Notes: generated by a model not told the origin, from the sequence alone. A DNA stretch of 13,562 nt from Pelagophyceae sp. CCMP2097 (GCA_026770575.1 MU657528.1:2159-15720), one strand, 5' to 3'; counted from the stretch's first letter, positions 1 through 9,598 are shown. Numbers and translations: made by a program.

Positions 1-147
1 GTACCGCGCGTGCGCGCGCCGCCGCCAGACCTCGCCTGCCGGCTCGGGGAAGGCCGTCGGGCCTAGGCTCGGCAGGCCCACTTTTGCGCGTTCGTTTGGG
101 CGAAACTTGGCTCGCTGCGCTCGATAATCGCGCCTCGAGAGGTTCAT
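1..147 (-). CDS. Possible 5' part of a gene running off the left edge
   Basis: Reading leftwards on the minus strand from an ATG at 147-145, 49 codons stay open to the window edge. The predicted peptide has a basic start (MNLSRRDYRAQRAK) and then a proline/glycine-rich stretch (GLPSLGPTAFPEPAGEVW) that looks more like protein than the arginine-rich noise typical of this DNA. The ATG lies where the sequence changes from AT-richer (about 148-360) to GC-rich, as expected at a gene border. However, other frames on the plus strand are also open for 100-200 nt here, so openness alone means little. No family is recognised. Confidence 0.25.
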   Translation of the reverse strand, partial: MNLSRRDYRAQRAKFRPNERAKVGLPSLGPTAFPEPAGEVWRRRAHARY

Positions 148-364
148 ATCAAATCTTAAGTACTGCACGCATGTTCCAAAGTCAAATTACCAAAATTTAA
201 AACGACATTCCGTTAAACTTTGGGCGCGAGTATCTCAGCGCGGACCCCACCCGCGGAGCTAAAGTTGACGGATTGTGAAAGCTCGCGTCGAGACGCGTCG
301 ACTCCATCAAACAGTTTGTCTCAATTCGTGAATCATAATTTTGAGAAGCGCGTCTATAATCAAG
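148..364. other. AT-richer intergenic stretch
   Basis: This 217-base stretch is clearly richer in A and T than its surroundings and has stops in all frames. It lies between the two minus-strand candidate genes. It would hold the 3' end of the 365-1018 gene and the promoter of the left-edge gene. I see no RNA gene and no clear TATA box in it. Confidence 0.5.
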
Positions 365-1018
365 TCAGTGGCCGCGGCTATCTCTGCGCAGCCTGATCAT
401 CTCGGCGAAGATGTCATTTTCGTCCTTGGTGAGGTACTCGCGCGCGAGCATGTTGGGGCACCCGACGGGCGACCACTCGATGGCCTCGATCTGCGCGAGC
501 GTGTCCGCGAGCGGGCCCTTCACAAGCTTCTTGGCCATGCATTGCTACGTCTCGACGACCAAGCGCACACAGGGCCGTGTCGACGCGTCGACGGCCAGTC
601 GACCAACGCTGCCTCGCGCAGAGGCCTTGGTCGCAGAACGGCGCAGCGACGTCGCCGCGAAGCGACGTCGAGACGAGTCCGCGCAGAGGTGCTTCGCAGA
701 CCTCTACACCTCGCGGACCTTCTGCAGCGCGGCCTCGGTACAACGTCTGTCGGGACATCATCGAGCCGCCGTCCCGAGGTCTCTCCGGACGCGTCCTCGG
801 GATGCGATTGCACGTCCGCTTTGACGACGTCCGTCCTTTGACGTCTCGCGGCTTCGTCCTCATTGACCGCATCGTACTCGCACCGACTCTTTTAACAGCT
901 CGTCGACCACAACAACCGGGAGAGCGCTCGCGGCGGCGCGAAGCTGGGCGCCACCCCAGGCGGGCGCACCGGCCGACGCGGGGGCACCCGACGGAGACGA
1001 CACGTTCTGCTCCCACAT
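365..1018 (-). CDS. Candidate two-exon gene, about 104 aa, unknown function
   Basis: Proposed structure on the minus strand: exon 1 1018-884 (45 codons from ATG), intron 883-545, exon 2 544-365 ending in TGA. Exon 2 reads as convincing protein (GPLADTLAQIEAIEWSPVGC, then PNMLAREYLTKDENDIFAEM, then IRLRRDSRGH) with low arginine and mixed residues, unlike chance frames here. Exon 1 (MWEQNVSSPSGAPASAG... ending PVVVVDELLKES) is of similar quality. Both splice borders are phase 0, and the acceptor (ACGTAG) resembles other acceptors in the window (CACGTTAG, GACGCGTAG). The weak points are the 339-nt intron, longer than the others here, and an unproven start: an in-frame TAG lies upstream of the exon 1 frame near 1130, so an additional 5' exon is possible. 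Exon 2 could also stand alone as a 57-aa ORF starting at its internal ATG (538-536). I do not recognise the family. Confidence 0.42.
545..883 (-). other. Inferred intron of the 365-1018 gene
   Basis: The donor is GTGCGA at 883 and the acceptor is ACGTAG ending at 545, joining phase 0 to phase 0. The interior is full of stops in the exon frame and is rich in repeated GTCGAC/GACGTC-like words. At 339 nt it is about four times longer than the other introns in the window, so the exact borders are uncertain. Confidence 0.35.
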
Positions 1019-1337
1019 GCCGCCGCCGACGTGCGAGTCTGCCGGAAACGCCGCGCCGGAGAGCGACAGGGCCGAGCCTCTACGGCGCCGCACGGGCGGT
1101 CGGCGCCGTCGCCGGCGGAGCTATCCGAGGAGCCTCGATGTGGCGCCTCGACGCGATTCTCGCCGGCGCGGCGACGGCGACGCGCTTCCCGATACGACAT
1201 ACCTTGGGCCTTTAAGCGCGTCCCCTATACGGCGTCCGGCCCGGGCAGACTCACGTGGGACGGCGCTAGCGCGGCCGCGGCGCGCCCCGGCGGTTCGCAG
1301 GGTGAGGAGATGCGATGAAGCGAGCGAGGTGCGACAA

Positions 1338-1381
1338 ACGGGTCGACGAGGACGCACGGCGACGAATCTTAGTCGACCCGT
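1338..1381. repeat. Perfect 10-bp inverted repeat
   Basis: ACGGGTCGAC at 1338-1347 is exactly complementary to GTCGACCCGT at 1372-1381, with a 24-base loop. There is no T-run or gene end beside it, so no terminator role is implied. It may be chance in sequence so rich in GTCGAC. Confidence 0.5.
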
Positions 1382-1552
1382 GCGACACACGGCGTCCCAC
1401 GGTCCACGGCGACCGTGGCGGCTGCGTCGAATGGCCGCGTTGAGACCGAGTCGGACGGCCCGTCTGCGCCGGGGAGCGGATGCAGTGAGCGTCCGTTGAC
1501 GGTCATCACGGGTCAGCGTCCGCGCGTCTGCCGTCTTTCTGCCGCAAACGAC

Positions 1553-1597
1553 CGCGGCCGCAGACGACTGGTCGCCGCGCGCGGCCGCAGACGACTG
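1553..1597. repeat. 18-bp direct repeat, two copies 27 bp apart
   Basis: CGCGGCCGCAGACGACTG occurs at 1553-1570 and identically at 1580-1597, separated by 9 bases. A looser version (GCCGCAAACGAC) lies just upstream. It lies in the gene-poor region and is probably a small local duplication. Confidence 0.75.
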
Positions 1598-1643
1598 CGG
1601 GCGTGACGACGCGCGGCTGCACAGGACGCAGGGACGAGGCGCC

Positions 1644-1683
1644 GACGCGGACTGCGCCAGCTCGACGCGGACCGCGTCAGCTC
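1644..1683. repeat. 20-bp tandem duplication
   Basis: Two adjacent 20-base units, 1644-1663 and 1664-1683, differ at two positions (T/C and C/T). They begin GACGCGGAC and end CAGCTC. This is a recent slippage-type duplication in non-coding DNA. Confidence 0.75.
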
Positions 1684-1945
1684 TCGATTGGACGCTCGTC
1701 GCACGATATTTGTCCGTTTCCGCCGTCTGCGTCTGCGTCTCTGCCGTCCGCCGTCCGTGCGGCCGATGTTCGTGGGACGTCGGTATCGCCGCAGACAGAC
1801 GAAGCGCGAATGGAGGATTTTTGCTGTGCGATGGCTGACGCCTGTGAGACTCATCAGGGGGGGGCGCGTGGGCCACAGAGTCCCGGCCCGTGCGACGTGC
1901 GCCGGGGCGGTATGCGACCGGGGATCGGCGCGGCGCGCTGGAGCG

Positions 1946-1987
1946 GCGCCCTCGAAGGTGGCGGAGGCGCCCTTGAAGGTGTCGGAG
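1946..1987. repeat. 21-bp tandem duplication
   Basis: Two adjacent 21-base units, 1946-1966 and 1967-1987, match except for two bases. Each reads GCGCCCT(C/T)GAAGGTG(G/T)CGGAG. The length is a multiple of three, but neither strand gives a convincing protein here. Confidence 0.7.
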
Positions 1988-2603
1988 GAGACGCGCGTCT
2001 CCGCCTCGACTGCGTTCGTCTGGGGCTCTCCCAAATCGGCTGCGCTCGAGGCTCGTCTGCGGCGGTCGCAGAGGTACGCCCGCCCCGAGGTGCGACCGAG
2101 GAGCGAGCCCCACGGCGAAGCTGCGATGGCTCGGCGTGGCGAGGAGGCAAAGGCTCGAGATGGCCGCCCGCCGTCGATGGCGGTGCAGACGCATCTTCGT
2201 GACGCGGCTACGAGGACGATGTGGTCTAGCGCGCTGCGGCAAAGTGTCACGCCACCGCCGCGGGCAGGTCGAACGCTTCGCGGAACACCTCGCGGCGATG
2301 CAACCCGGTCCACCGACATGAGCGTCGATTCCGACCCTCCTCGCCGACTGCTCGATGCGACGCACTTATTCGAGCTGCAGTGCGCGCGAGCTCGTGCCTA
2401 TAGGGACGCCCCGGCGCTCGGGGGGTGCCTTGCGAGTGCGCCTTGGCGGCTCTCCGGCGCTGCCGGACGCGGTCTCTCGAACCCGGGAGATCCGAATCGA
2501 CCAGACGAGCGGCGGCCGAGCGTGAGTACGACGCGTGTGTTAGGAAGAACGAGGTTTTGGTGTTGAACCGGGGCCGCGCGCCTCGGTGAGGGCGGCGGCC
2601 GCG

Positions 2604-2813
2604 TCATCGGTTGGCGTCGTTGTCGTCGTCGTCGTCCTTTTGGAAGTACGTCGAGGCGGGCTTGATGGCCAAGATCTTGGGCCGGCAGAGGACGCCGGCC
2701 ATTTGCGCCTTTTCCGAATAGACGAGGCCGTTCTTGGGAAGGTACGGCGGGATGCGCTTCGCGGCGGGCGCCGCCTCGGCCGCCGCCGCCGCCCCGCCGG
2801 CCTCGGGGTCCAT
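2604..2813 (-). CDS. BBIP1: BBSome-interacting protein 1 homologue (BBIP1/BBIP10/BBS18)
   Basis: The 69-residue product starts at the ATG at 2813-2811 and ends at TGA. After an alanine-rich N-terminus (residues 4-18), residues 21-50 read IPPYLPKNGLVYSEK, then a short spacer, then MAGVLCRPKILAIK. This matches the diagnostic core of BBIP1, in which LPKxG is followed about 15 residues later by VLC(K/R)PKxLxxK. Length also fits: animal BBIP1 is about 90 residues and protist forms are shorter. In characterised species BBIP1 is the smallest subunit of the BBSome, the coat that carries membrane proteins in and out of cilia, and it is also linked to microtubule stability. The tail is acidic (KDDDDDNDANR). 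The gene is divergent from the large gene at 2983, with 169 bp between start codons. The identification rests on one conserved core in a very short protein. Confidence 0.78.
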   Translation of the reverse strand: MDPEAGGAAAAAEAAPAAKRIPPYLPKNGLVYSEKAQMAGVLCRPKILAIKPASTYFQKDDDDDNDANR

Positions 2814-2982
2814 GGCGCGCCGGGGCGACAGCTGGGGGCCGCGCGCGCGACGAGGTTTCGCAAAAGGTGTAGAGTCCGTGCGGTCCTTTTGGTGAAACGT
2901 TGCCTCGAGAAGGAAGGCCCTCCTTCGCTCGGTCGCTCGCCGCGCGTCGGCCGTCCCGGCGAGGCGGCCGGGGGTCCGTCTA
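2814..2982. promoter_or_regulatory. Shared divergent promoter region of BBIP1 and the large helical-repeat gene
   Basis: These 169 bases separate two start codons that point away from each other, so they must hold both 5' UTRs and probably both promoters. No TATA box is visible. The middle part (about 2858-2912) is less GC-rich than the ends. A GTTGCC at 2899-2904 equals one half of the RFX X-box found at ciliary genes of animals, but the second half is imperfect, and RFX factors are not established outside opisthokonts and their relatives. Confidence 0.5.
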
Positions 2983-5900
2983 ATGGCGGCGTCGGAGTCG
3001 GCGCTGGCGCTGGCGGGTCTTACGACGAGGACCACCAACGCCGAGCGCCGTCGGACGCGCGTGCTCAAGGCCACGGTCTCACCGCGCTGGGGCGCTTTAA
3101 GAAGAGAGGCGCTTCAGTGCGTCGTCGTCTACGACGGATCGGAGCGCACTCTGGAGGGCGTCACGTTAAATGACTCTACCACTTGGCTCTCACTGATAGA
3201 AAACGTCCGCGCGGCGTTCGGCATCGACGACCTCGTCCGCATCGTCGCTTTAGAGGGCGAGTACGTCGACGAGGCCGGGTTTTTGCCTTTAAGTATCCGC
3301 GAGACGAAATCTCTCAGAAGGGCGTTTTCGCTCTTCCGAGAGAGCTACGCGCTCCGAGAGCGCGGCGTCGTCGACGCGCGCCTGGCCAAGCTCCGAGCCT
3401 TATTGGAGCAGACGCAGGAAGACAAGGGCCGCCTCGGCGAAAGCGCAAAGGGCGTTTTCGACGGCGCGGCGCACTTGCAGGAACTTCTCTGCTCCAGCCT
3501 CTTAGCCCCCGACAAGCTCGCCGCCGTGCTGCCACTCCTCTGCGACGCTTTGGACCGCGGCGCCCAGCAGGACGACTCTAGAGCGCAGCTGGAACTCGCC
3601 GCGTTTGCGCTCTTGAACGAGACAAAAGACGACGCCGCGCGCGCAACGTACTTTACTAAGGACAGATGCCTCCTCAAAAGCCTCCTCAGCGCCGGCGGCG
3701 ACCTCTCACCGCAAGCCGTTAGAGTCCTTGGCGCCATCGCGCGGGACAAGCGCGGCGCCGAGGCGCTGTTGGACGCGGAAGCGTTTGAAGGTGTAGCTTT
3801 AAGGGTCCGCGCCATGGCCGGCGCTAGAGCGCCGTCGGCGCACCGCGGCAACAAGCCGGACCTCGCCGCAGACGCCGCAGGCGCCCTCTGCGGCGCCGTC
3901 GTCTGGCACGAAGACGGCCTTTCGGCATGGCGTCCGTCCCCAGCGTCGCTGGACCACGTCGCCGCCTTATGCATGGCCAAATCCTGGGCCGTGCGGCGCG
4001 CGGCCCTGTCCATGCTCGCCACCGCCGCGCGAGCAGCCCTCGGCGCGCTCCACTCCGACGACGACGACGACGTCGACGACGACGAAAACGTCGACGACGG
4101 CGACGACGGCGACGGCGGCTTCTTCGTCGACGCGCCCCGCGACGAGGGTGGCGCCTCCGAGGTCACGGGCGCGGTCCTCTCGAACGACGACGCGGCGGCG
4201 GAAGCGGCCGCGGACTTGGTGCGTTTGTCGGCTCTTCGAGTTGTCGAGGTGAAGCGTCTGCGGCGGGCCAAGCTGGCTCTGCGGCGGCGCTGGGCGTCCC
4301 ATCTCGGGACGCAGGGCATCTTCGAGGCCGCGCTGCAATGCGCCCGCGAATCCGGCGCCGCACTGCTGCCAAAGGCTTCGACGCTGGAAATCGTCGTCGA
4401 CCGACGGACGTCAATTGCGCGCGTCCAACGGCCCGCCTCAAACGACGACGCTGGCGCCGTGTGCTGGCCGCCGCGCTTCGAGCGGCGCAGGGTCGGCGCG
4501 ACGGTGTGCGCGGAGGTCGTGACAGATGCCACGAAAGAGTGGTGCCTCGAGCTCTCCTCTTTCCTTGTCTACGCTGCGGCGGCGTCGCTCACCGGCGAAG
4601 AGACCTGGTTCACGCCCGCGCACGTCGAGGAGCTGACTTCATTAGCCCTCTTCCCTGCAGAAGCGTCGCCAGCGATGCTCCGAGCGACGTCGCACTGCGC
4701 GGCAGCGCTGGAGAGGTTGGCCGTGCACGCGCGCTTTGCACAAATCCTCGCCGGCGTCGGCGGCGCCGTCGACGCGCTGCGCCTCCTGCTGGAGCGCGCG
4801 CACGGCGACGTGCAGTGCTGGGCGCTTAGAGCGCTGCAAGCGGCGCTGGATGCGTCGCCGGACGTCCGAGACGCCTTGGTCGGCGAGAATTTCAGATCTT
4901 TTCTAGTCCAGCGCATGCTCGACCAGGCCGAAGACTTGCTTCCGCAGTTCGTCACGCTCGGCGCACACATGCTCGCCACGATCACGAGCCTCGCTTTGGA
5001 CTTGCGCGAAGACGAGCTGACCCTCGTCGTGGAAGAAGAAGAGCGGCCGATTACGCCGGCGCGGTCGACGGCGCGGTCGCGGTCGTCCATCTCCGCGGCG
5101 TCGTCCGTGGAGCGGCCCCCTTCGCCGGTCGAGTTGGCGGCGCGGAATCGGGCGACTGTGCTGCGGTCGGCTCGGGTGGGCTTGTCCGCGTTCATGAGGC
5201 TAGTACTCGCCCTTTTATCGTCGGGCCCGCCAGAGTCGCTCAGGTACACGGCCGCGCACGTCTGGCTCCTCGCGCGAGACGCGCACATGCGCGAGGACCT
5301 CGTGCGCAACCGCGCTGTGGGGGCGCTTTTACCCAAACTCCGTGCAGTGGTTTATGAACTTTCAATGCCCGACGACGCTTCCACAAAACGGAAATCCAAG
5401 CGCCTCACTGCCGGCCTCTCGCCGGCGGAGCGCGCGGCGACGCTGGACCATTTGTGCGCGACTGTTTGGGTCCTTCTTCAGGCGGCGTCCGCGCGCGCTT
5501 CTTGCGCGCGGTACTTCGACGCCTTGGTCCAGCACGCCGCAGTCCTATGCAACCCGCTCTACGGCACCGCCCGGAGGCTTTTGCTTTGCTGCATCTGGCA
5601 GTTGGCGCACCACGACGTGGGGTTGAAGGACAGGCTATCGACGTTGGCGCTCGACGAGTTTTTTCACCCCGCGGCCGCAGTCGCTCCTGTCGTCGACCCC
5701 GAAACCGACGGCGACGCCGACGCTCCAGAGGGCGAAGTCGTCTCGACGCACGAGGCGGCGGTGCCGCGGACGTTTTTGTCGCTGCTGGGAGAAATTGGGG
5801 TGGACCCGGCGCAAGCCGTCCCGGTCCGTTTAGTCGCCTGCCGCTTTTTCAACTACTTCCTCGCCTCGTCTTCGGCGCCGCCCAGCGACTGGATGCACGC

Positions 5901-8900
5901 GACGGTCGCGAAGCTGGCCATTTCTCTGCTGGCTACTGAGTCTGGCGACGCCCGCGCTCGGGGCGCCGAAATTTTGGCCCACGAGGCGCGGACCTCCGAG
6001 CGCAAGGCGCTGCTCTTCTCCGCGGGCGCCGTCGAGGCCCTCGTCTCCGCGCTGCGCGTGGATTTCGGGAATGCGGTGCCGCACTTGCACGCTCTATTTA
6101 ACCTGTCCACTCACGCTCCGAATCAGACAACCATCATCCGCCTCGGCCTTTCTTTATTGATGCACCACGCGCGTTCTACGACGTCGGAACGGCGCTGCGC
6201 CGCGTTCTCGACGCGAATCTTGGAGAATTGCAGACACCACTCGGAGACGGCGTCTCTTTATTACAAGTTCGAACTCCGTTTAAAGTCCCAAAAGGCCAGA
6301 GCCGCCGATTCGAAGCATCGGCTCCAGATCGAAACGGACCTCGCTCGGAGGCTCGCCCCAAAGGCTGCAAAGGTCCCGATCGTATCGGCGGCGGCGGAGT
6401 CGGACGAGGCAGAAGCGCCGTTGGTGGAGTTTAAATCTAGATTCGACGACTTTTTGAATACGTCCTTCGACTGCGCGGCGCTGCCGGCACTCCCCACCCG
6501 CGTTGCCGCTGCGGAGGAGCGGGCGGCTAAAGCCCTGGCGAAGCAAAACCGGACGCCCATCGCAGGACTCAACGCCGAACTTTCAAAGTCGCTCCTCGCC
6601 GTCTGGAAGGCGAGGCGGCCGAACAGCGGCGTCTCGGGCGTGCCGCAGTTTGCGCCGAGGTCGACTTGGTCGCCTCGAATTACGAAATGCAAAATCGAAG
6701 AAGCCTCCGACGAAAACGCAGACGACGCGCCCACCGCCGACGCGCCCTCGCAGCCGCCCGTGTCGACGCCGCGGAGCCCCCGGTCGAGGGTGGCGGCGGA
6801 GGCGCGGCCGACGACGCCGCGGTCGACGAATACGCCTCGGGCCCCGGCGCCTTTGAGCGACCCGGTGACGCCGCGGTCCCCGCGCGACGCCTCGCCGACT
6901 CGGTCGCCGCGCGACGCCACGCCGACTCGGTCCCCGCGCGACGCCGCGGCGCCGACGGCGCCGACGTCGCCGACGTCTCCGTTTCGGCGGTCCCGCGGGC
7001 CGTCGACTCGGCGGCGCAAGGCGCAGCCGATGCAAATCGCCGTCGAAGGCGGGCAGCACTTTGCCTTTCACCGCAACGTGGAAGAGGTCATCCAGCAGAT
7101 GGACGCGGCTCTAAAGCTGGAGGCGGACGACCGCGAGGCCAGAGCGCGCGCAGAAAAGGAAGGCGTGCCGCCGCCGGCCGAGCTGCGCGCGCAGGTGGCG
7201 GACCCCTTTGAGGATCGGTCGTATTCGATGGCGTCGTGGGGTGGGGTGGAAGGGAGCAAAGTTTCCGAAGGCCTCTTCGACTCGTTCAATTTGCCAGACG
7301 GCAGCCGCGCCTACTGCTACTTTCGCAACCGCGCGCACGGCCACTACGCCGAGCCGCAGACCTGCGAGCCCGATTCGCCGCCACACCGCCTGGAAGACAT
7401 TCTGGGAGAGGCGCACGTTCCGGGAGGCCCCGCGGCGCCCGCGCTCTCCATGGAGCTGTGGCCGGAGATTTTCGTGCCCGCGACACAAAAAGAGGCCACG
7501 CTCGCCGTCGTCTCCGCGCTCGGGGTGGCGCAAGTCTCGCGGGCGATTTCGCGCGGCGACTTTGGGAGGATTGAGGTGCCTTCCGTGCTCCGTCTGGAGC
7601 TCCGCGCCGAGGGTCTGAAACAAATATTCGGCACCGTCGCAATCGACGTCTCCACCGCGGCCCCCTTCGACCTCTTCCACTCCGAGTGCTGGGCCGGCCG
7701 CGGGCCCGAGGCGCCGGTTTCGGGGCCGAGGGCCTGGGTTCACACGCCGGAATTTCTGCAAAAGTGCGTCGACGACGACTGGAAACGTTTGCTGCAGCGG
7801 CCGCACTTCCTAAGAAGAGTCCGCCGCGAAAAGGCCGACGACGACGGCGTCATCGGTGACTTGAAGGCTTTAAAAGCGGCTTTATTGGTGCAGTACGAGA
7901 CTGCTTTACACGTGTTTCACTACTTTGGGGCCTATTTCGGTGGCGACGACAACGGCGTCCATTCGCTGACAGACCACGAGTTCCGAGAGTTCTGCGACGC
8001 CGCCTCGCTCGTTTCGAGGTTCGGGTCGTTGACTCCTGCCGTGCTGTCGAAGATCTTCGTCGAAGCGAACAACGACGACATTTTCATCGAGGCCGACGCC
8101 GCGCCCGACGCCGTCCCTGACGCCGCCGCGGTGCCGGCCGCGCCAGACGCCGCCGCGGTGCCGGACGCGGTGCCGCAGGACGAGGTGCCGCAGGACGCCG
8201 CGCCGCAGGACGCCGCGCCACAGGACGCCGCGCCGCAGGACGCCGCGCCGCACGACGCCGCGCCGCACGACGCCGCGCCGCACGACACCGCGCCGCCGCA
8301 GGACGCCGCACCGGCGGCGCCGGAGCCGGCGCCGGAGGCGAACGAGCCGGCCGCCGCGGTGCCCGGCGGCGCGTCTGACGAGGAGGCTAAAAAGAGTGAC
8401 GAGGACGAGCGGTCCATGGTGCGATTCGAATTCATGCACGCCCTCATCCTCCTGGCCATGGCCAAGTACGTCGACGACCCGCTGCGAGCCGCCGCGTCTG
8501 AAAGCTTGGCAAAGACCGCCGGAACGGGGGCCCCGATAGAGAGGCAGCGGACGCCGCACGACCGCACACGTTAGGTCGAACATCAAGTCGCCCGCCGTCG
8601 CTTTGGAGAAGCTGATCAAAGAAAAGGTGATCCGCAACACGCCCAACGCGGAGCCTCTGGCGCTGCACCACCCGGACGACTTCCGAGTGAATTGCCTCTA
8701 CGTCGAGCCCGTGGAGCGCGTTTTGGCGCCGCACCTGCCTTTTTTGAGAGAGCTCTTCAACTTTTACGCGACGGCCCCGGCAGCGGCGGCGGTGGCGGCA
8801 TTTTCGGCGCCTTTGGCTTCCGTGCAGCGGCGTCGAATGGACGTCGGGCAATGGATGCGGATTTTTGCGGACGCCGATTTTTTTGACGAGGACTTTGTCC

Positions 8901-9598
8901 ATTACGAGGCCAGGCTCGCCTTTAGCTGGTCCCAGATGCGCGTTGCAGAGCCGCATCAGAACGCGGTGCAGCACGAGACGCTCGGCGCGACAGACTTCTT
9001 CGAGGCGTTGTGCAGGGTTGCGGCAGTCAAGACATGGCCGTCCGACGAGCTTCTTCGCGACCCGGTCCTGTGCCCGGACGTGCTTGCGACGCTGCGGTAT
9101 TTTGACGACATTGAGAGTATGAACGACGATGTCTCGAGCCGCCCTTCGCATTTCCAAGCCCCTTGCGAATACTTCGACTGGCCCTCGCACGACGTCCCGA
9201 ACCGCCTGCTGAAGTGCTTGGTTACGCTCTACCGCCGAATCGGCCAGATGCACCGCGACCTGAATTCCAAGTGCGCGAGACCGGGATTGCACTTGGCCCT
9301 CATCCAGCTCCGCTTGGTCGCCCCTTCCGCAGACGCGGCAGCAAACGACCCCGCCCCGCGCCGCGACGCGCAAGCGCGGCGGGACTCGGTGCAGTCGTCG
9401 TTCGCCGACCCCGGCGCCGATTCGCGTAGAAGCAGCGTGGCCGTGTCCAGACGCGGGAGCATTTTGGACACGGCATTTGCCATGAAGGCCAAGGCGCCAG
9501 AATCCGCCGCCGCGCCGGCGAGGCCGAAGCGCGCAAAGGCGCTAAACTCGCCAAGAACAAACGCCATCGACCGACGAAGCGCAAAGGCTTCGCCGTAG
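2983..9598 (+). CDS. Very large armadillo-like repeat protein with C-terminal EF-hand/p25-like modules (about 2,178 aa)
   Basis: Exon 1 is 2983-8495 and exon 2 is 8575-9598, with a TAG stop. Approximate residues: 40-105 possible beta-grasp domain, doublecortin- or ubiquitin-like (weak; VRIVALEGEYVDEAG); 120-680 and 720-1130 leucine/alanine-rich helical repeats of armadillo/HEAT type, including a NLSTHAPNQ helix end; acidic linker 356-390; Ser-rich linker 687-720; 1255-1340 disordered, with repeated SPRDA(S/T)PTR and many S/T-P sites; 1345-1400 helical; about 1570-1835 a first EF-hand/p25-like helical module (GGDDNGVHSLTDHEFREFCD ... FEFMHALILLAMAKY), split by a PQDAA repeat; 1870-1995 a second, similar module (MDVGQWMRIFADADFFDEDF ... 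FFEALCRVAAVK); and a basic C-terminus with three RRxS motifs. There is no signal peptide or membrane segment. The divergent BBIP1 neighbour makes a ciliary or cytoskeletal role plausible. I cannot assign a named family. Confidence 0.85.
4051..4149 (+). repeat. Acidic low-complexity tract within the large protein
   Basis: Runs of GAC codons encode an Asp-rich linker (SDDDDDVDDDENVDDGDDGD). It interrupts the helical repeats at about residues 357-389 and is a probable flexible loop. Confidence 0.7.
6760..6990 (+). repeat. Ser/Thr-Pro-Arg repeat linker
   Basis: This encodes a disordered segment (about residues 1260-1336) rich in S-P-R and T-P-R. Near 6886-6950 the 8-residue unit (S/T)PTRSPRDA is tandemly repeated. 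Such segments are typical proline-directed kinase targets and microtubule-binding linkers; that use here is inference. Confidence 0.7.
8170..8307 (+). repeat. 15-bp coding minisatellite (PQDAA/PHDAA repeats)
   Basis: Eight in-register 15-base units (8170-8289) are followed by one 18-base unit (8290-8307). They encode VPQDE, VPQDA, three APQDA, two APHDA, APHDT and APPQDA. Looser DAVPDAA-type repeats precede them from about 8089. All units are multiples of three, so the frame is kept. The array is inserted between two segments of what looks like one folded module (IFVEANNDD before, RFEFMHALILLAMAKY after). Confidence 0.9.
8496..8574 (+). other. Inferred 79-nt intron of the large gene
   Basis: The first open frame would end at a TAG at 8572-8574 after an unrelated-looking tail, while the next frame carries a strong continuation without its own ATG. 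Removing GTCTGA...CACGTTAG (8496-8574) joins them in frame as LRAA-AS-NIKSPAVALEKL. An alternative donor with a better consensus, GTACGT at 8466, is also in frame but drops the residues YVDDPLRAAA. I prefer 8496 because the KY after the helix looks conserved, but the donor GTCTGA is atypical. Confidence 0.75.
9377..9460 (+). other. Cluster of three RRxS motifs in the C-terminal tail
   Basis: RRDS (9377-9388), RRSS (9425-9436) and RRGS (9449-9460) lie within 28 residues of an otherwise disordered tail of the large protein. Each matches the basophilic kinase (PKA-type) consensus R-R-x-S. Actual phosphorylation is inference. Confidence 0.55.

Larger units (their letters stand above)
1019..2603. 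other. 1.6-kb region with no supportable gene
   Basis: Several long frames are open on both strands (for example 1688-2566 plus and 1121-2365 minus), but their products are arginine-rich and overlap each other. They have no recognisable motif, and many begin at non-ATG codons. I take them as by-products of CG-rich composition. The region contains an 18-bp direct repeat (1553-1570 and 1580-1597), a 20-bp tandem duplication (1644-1683), a 21-bp tandem duplication (1946-1987) and a 10-bp inverted repeat (1338-1347 and 1372-1381). It would include the promoter of the 365-1018 gene and the 3' flank of the BBIP1 gene. Short exons could be hidden here; I see none clearly. Confidence 0.5.

Noticed and set aside
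1121..2365. Minus-strand open frame of about 414 codons in the gene-poor region
   Set aside because: The product is extremely arginine-rich and overlaps equally open frames on both strands. No domain is seen, and it crosses the tandem duplications.
1688..2566. Plus-strand open frame of about 292 codons
   Set aside because: It starts at TTG, has noise-like composition with RRLRLRL-type runs, and shows no homology that I recognise.
2899..2912. RFX X-box-like sequence between the divergent ciliary-type genes
   Set aside because: Only the GTTGCC half is good; the centre and the last base do not fit. RFX control is not established for this kind of organism.
3345..4532. Long minus-strand open frame (about 395 codons) opposite the large gene
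   Set aside because: It lies antisense to well-supported coding sequence and its product is Arg/Ser/Ala-rich with no motif. It is a mirror of GC-rich codon use on the other strand.
8466..8574. Alternative longer intron using the GTACGT donor at 8466
   Set aside because: It is in frame and has a better donor, but it would remove a segment (KYVDDPLRAAA) that looks like part of the conserved helix end. It is kept only as an alternative.
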